The position numbers and the translations under genes are program-made. This document shows, piece by piece, positions 61,381 to 64,000 of a stretch of DNA of 64,000 nucleotides (position 1 is its first letter; each line of letters opens with the position of its first letter). The stretch is taken from NCBI GenBank assembly GCA_015143295.1, contig CM026561.1:39064875-39128874 (forward strand). Direction: 5' to 3'. The DNA is from Tetracentron sinense (taxonomy: Eukaryota; Streptophyta; Magnoliopsida; Trochodendrales; Trochodendraceae). Under the pieces are notes generated by a model that saw nothing but the letters and a program-made list of their open reading frames with translations, was not told the origin of the DNA and ran no database searches.

Positions 61381-61949
61381 TTTTTTTTCCTATATTAATT
61401 GTCAATCTGATATGTATAACCATCATCCTTTCTCCAAGCTTAGGACTGCCAATACAATCCAAAAAAGCAGTTTGGCAAATTTAAAAAATTATGGGTGGTA
61501 GTCAGACAAATTAAAAAAATAAATCTCGGGTAATATATATAAAATGTAACTATTATTCTATTATAATTAATTTCTACTAAATATATAAAATGTAAATATT
61601 TTTCTTCGTAAGTCATTTCACAGAGTTTATTGGGAGCTTTACGCCATTGCTGATTGGTGCAATCCTCCTCCTTTTAACTTTAGATATATTTAAGTCATTA
61701 CCAAGCCTAGATCTCAAGTAAGTGGGCTTTAGAATATCATATTAAGGCACGGCCTTCATTTTTTTGGGGGGTGGGGGGTAACGAGGGTGTCCGGGCATCT
61801 TAGAGCACCCGACTAATCCCTTGAGCATAGAGGTGTCAATGGGCAAGGCTTGGGCTTGCATTTTGGTGATTTTTGAATAGGCCGGTCCGAGCCTAACTCG
61901 TTTTCAAGAGATTTTTGAAGCCCTATTTTTGAATAGGCCTGATCAGACC
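61381..61949. other. Spacer with hAT-type repeat remnants
   Basis: AGAGGTGTCAATGGGCAAGG at 61830 and GAATAGGCCGGTCCGAGCC mark a diverged hAT-type end. Otherwise AT-rich, with a G run at 61763-61778. No gene. Confidence 0.35.
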
Positions 61950-62095
61950 CTCCATCCACACACACTGGGCAAGTAGGAAGAAATCCCTAAGAATGGCCAT
62001 TAAGGAGAAAGGAATTGAACTCAGAATCACTTCTTCCCAAAACGTGTTCCTGGCCAGCACACCAACTCCCGGTAATGACCTCGAGATTTTGTTTG
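61950..62095 (-). mobile_element. Possible tRNA-derived SINE
   Basis: On the minus strand GTTGGTGTGCTGGCCAGG is followed about 35 bp later by a B-box-like GAGTTCAATTCC. No clear tail or target duplication was found, so this is tentative. Confidence 0.35.
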
Positions 62096-62109
62096 ACACC
62101 TTTAGAGTG

Positions 62110-62325
62110 AATACGATAAGTGAAGTGATTTAAAACTCACGATATGTACTTACTATCAAGAGCCCAGCCATCGGATTAAAAATCCAATGGCATTAAACAT
62201 GAAGTGGAGCCTACCATTTTCATGCAAGTACACTTTGGCACTGTTAGATTTTTAATCGGGTGGCTGTTCAGCTATCCATAGTAGGTACTATCAAAAGTTT
62301 TAAACTACTTTTCCATATGATAGGG
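62110..62325. mobile_element. MITE with TTTAAAACT-type ends
   Basis: AAGTGATTTAAAACTCACGA faces TATCAAAAGTTTTAAACTAC. The inner part has inverted AATCCAATGGC and CACTGTTAGATTTTTAATC words. Related to 18919-19084. Confidence 0.5.
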
Positions 62326-62663
62326 ATACAATTTAAAACTCTCGATATTACCTAGAGAAAAATACGGACATAAGCTCCGTATTATGAAAAAACCCGAATA
62401 TGGGCTCCTGGTTTGAAAACATATTTTTGTAGGCTCCCACACGTGGGAGCCAAGTGCACGTGTTGCCCCTTCTCATTTTCTCCCCAAAATACCCCTGGCT
62501 TGCTTACCTTCTTCTCAAGCTGAAGCTCGGTTACGAACCCTTGCCCTTGCTGTCTTCCCCAACTGAAGCCATCGGTTACCCTCAGTTCTCGAAATCCTTG
62601 AAACCTGCAAATCCTTCCCCAAAGTAAAACCCTTGGTTACCTTTGACATCCGGAACTCTACAG

Positions 62664-62753
62664 GCTTCGTATTGAAGAAGAAGAAGAAGAATTCAAAGAA
62701 GAAGAAGAAGAACAACCCTGAAGAAGAAGAAGAAGAAGAAGAAGAAGAACCCT
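62664..62753. repeat. (GAA)n tract in the MULE B leader
   Basis: Two GAA runs are separated by TTCAAA and ACAACCCT. The tract ends at a GTAAGT donor at 62754. It corresponds to the tract at 3205-3272 of MULE A. Confidence 0.85.
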
Positions 62754-63614
62754 GTAAGTTTTTGCGGTTTAAAAAAAAAATTTCAAACCTAAAAATGGGC
62801 CCCACAGTTAACGACTTGATTTTCGATGCTTTCAAGTAACCATTTTCAATGGTTATGACAATGATTTTTCGGTATTATTGTTGATTTTTGCTCATTTTTC
62901 GTGATTTTCAATGGTAAGTTAAAGTGCATTTTGGACCTTTTTGGGTATATTTTCGGCAAAAATACATTGCAATTTCGATGGTTCTTACGACCATTTTTCG
63001 GTGTTTTTTACTCATTTTCGACCCTTTTGGGTATATTTTCGGTAAAAATACAGTGCAATTTCAATGGTTCTTACGACCATTTTCGCTGTATTTTTACTCA
63101 TTTTCGGTATTTTCAGTTATCAATGGTTATTTTTGGTATATTTATGTTTTTGCTTATTTTCGGTATTATTCAATTATGACATTATTTTTTCGATATTATT
63201 GTTGATGTTGAGCTCATTTTCGTGATTTTCAATGGTTATATTATACTGCATTTTTCGATGGATTTGTGCTTAATTTCGGGAAAAATACATTACAATTTCG
63301 ATATTTCGGTATTTTTCTGTCCTGACAGTAAATTTTCGGTATTTTTCTATAATGACAGTGCCTATTTTCGGTATTTTTCTATCCTGACAGTGCCTATTTT
63401 TGGTGTTTTTCTGTCATGACAGTACCTATTTTCGGTATTTTTCTGTCATGACAGTGCCTATTTTCGGTATTTTTCTGTTATCCCAGTACCTATTTTCGGT
63501 ATTATTCTGTTATCCCAGTGGGTATTTTTGGTATTTTTTTTCCTATGACTGGTTATTGTCAGTACTTTCGCTGGTTATTGTTATGATAGTGCTAATTGTT
63601 TTACAATTTTGCAG
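62754..63614 (+). repeat. TTTTCGGT-type degenerate tandem repeat in the putative 5' intron of MULE B
   Basis: Units such as GTGCCTATTTTCGGTATTTT with TCTGTCATGACA repeat about every 35-40 bp at 63300-63530. Longer, looser units (CATTTTCGGT, AATTTCGATGGTTCTTACGA) fill 62840-63200. The run is bordered by GTAAGT (62754) and by TTTTGCAG (ending 63614), giving an 861-bp intron if spliced. Confidence 0.75.
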
Positions 63615-63621
63615 CGACAAG

Positions 63622-64000
63622 ATGTCTCGTATAAAGAGAAAAGCCGGTAGGGAAAAGAAAAAGAGAAAAGATAAAGAAGATAAATATTTTCCTTCGATTA
63701 AATGCTCCCAAACAATATGGTTTGACGAGATAAAACCATTACTAGAGGCCAATCCAGAGAGAAAAAGAATTTGAATGGAGAGCTGCTTTGCCCACCTTTA
63801 CAACATACCTAAAATACCACTGTGTGGCCAAGCAATCCACCATTTTCTACAGAGGCGTAAAGGAGGGTTACGCTTCGAAGTATGCGGGAAGAGTGTAGAG
63901 TTCACAGTATTGGACTTTACTCTGATCATGGGCCTTAATGCCCAAGTGTCTGAGGCTCCGGTTCTTAAACATGAAGCGCCACCAACCTCTCTTAAGTATC
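63622..64000 (+). pseudogene. DUF1985-type gene of MULE B, one early stop, 3' end outside window
   Basis: ATG at 63622 lies 7 bp after the putative splice acceptor. A very basic start (RIKRKAGREKKKRKDK), a likely nuclear localisation signal, is followed by EANPERKRI and TGA at 63772-63774. Reading on in the same frame gives MESCFAHLYNIPKIPLCGQ, IHHFLQR and VEFTVLDFTLIMGLNAQ, the DUF1985 pattern. At the stop the MULE C copy has a Trp codon (TGG), so this is a one-base nonsense change. DUF1985 is found in plant MULE genes with Ulp1-like protease domains, which would lie beyond the window if present. Confidence 0.65.

Larger units (their letters stand above)
62355..64000 (+). mobile_element. MULE B, left part (continues past the window)
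   Basis: The order is: terminal repeat (62355 to about 62480, matching MULE A), leader with a GAA tract, repeat-filled putative intron, then a DUF1985-type gene. The match to MULE A in end sequence, leader layout and repeat type shows the same family. Confidence 0.75.

Overview
This is a 64-kb piece of AT-rich nuclear DNA from a flowering plant, probably a dicot. Split genes with GT..AG introns, a plant-only kinase family, a plastid-DNA insertion, an Athila-type retrotransposon with a tRNA-Asp primer site, and plant-style MULEs, Helitrons, hAT elements, SINEs and MITEs all point that way. Only two loci look like intact host genes. One is a calcium-dependent protein kinase of the CPK7/8/32 clade (11536-16648, + strand, eight coding exons, 526 residues by my splicing). 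The other is a small two-exon gene for a secreted defensin-like cysteine-rich peptide (42880-43765, - strand, 74 residues). A broken copy of the second exon of that peptide gene lies at 20405-20576.

Layout. 1-3597: inner part and outer end of a Mutator-like element (MULE A) with a decayed transposase read leftwards. 3598-9420: Helitron end, foldback repeats, a hAT-like element split by a solo LTR, a Tourist-like MITE and a SINE with 16-bp target-site duplications. 9584-10707: hAT-like element ending just upstream of a TATA box. 10726-17100: the kinase gene, with a MITE in intron 1 and a foldback MITE plus a plastid rps7 fragment in intron 3. 17860-20600: repeats, a retroposon with an snRNA-type promoter motif, and the broken peptide-gene copy. 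About 21000-25380: a second MULE (C) with a DUF1985-type gene reading right and Ulp1-like protease and transposase N-terminal segments reading left. 25385-37100: foldbacks, LTR fragment, hAT elements, Helitrons. 37121-40198: a MULE with long inverted ends and a FAR1-type pseudogene. 41963-43765: hAT element and the peptide gene. 44731-55773: an Athila-type Ty3/gypsy element with two nearly identical 1.7-kb LTRs and broken gag-pol. 55840-59200: foldbacks, two hAT-type insertions with exact 8-bp duplications, and a SINE. 59400-61380: LTR fragment. 62355-64000: start of a third MULE (B), whose end matches MULE A and whose gene encodes a DUF1985-type domain.

The most interesting observation is the shared design of the three MULEs. 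In A and B a GAA-rich leader exon is followed by a putative 5' intron of almost equal length (866 and 861 bp) filled with degenerate TTTTCGGT-type repeats, and only then the coding start. In A it precedes the transposase and in B the DUF1985 gene, so both ends of the element would carry the same repeat-filled leader intron. MULE C has the same layout but with a different, palindromic GATCGTT-type repeat. A second theme is one foldback core of about 90 bp. It recurs roughly two dozen times, inside several different outer arms and as a tandem array inside a hAT-like element.

All boundaries come from reading the sequence by eye. No alignment, expression or database evidence was available.
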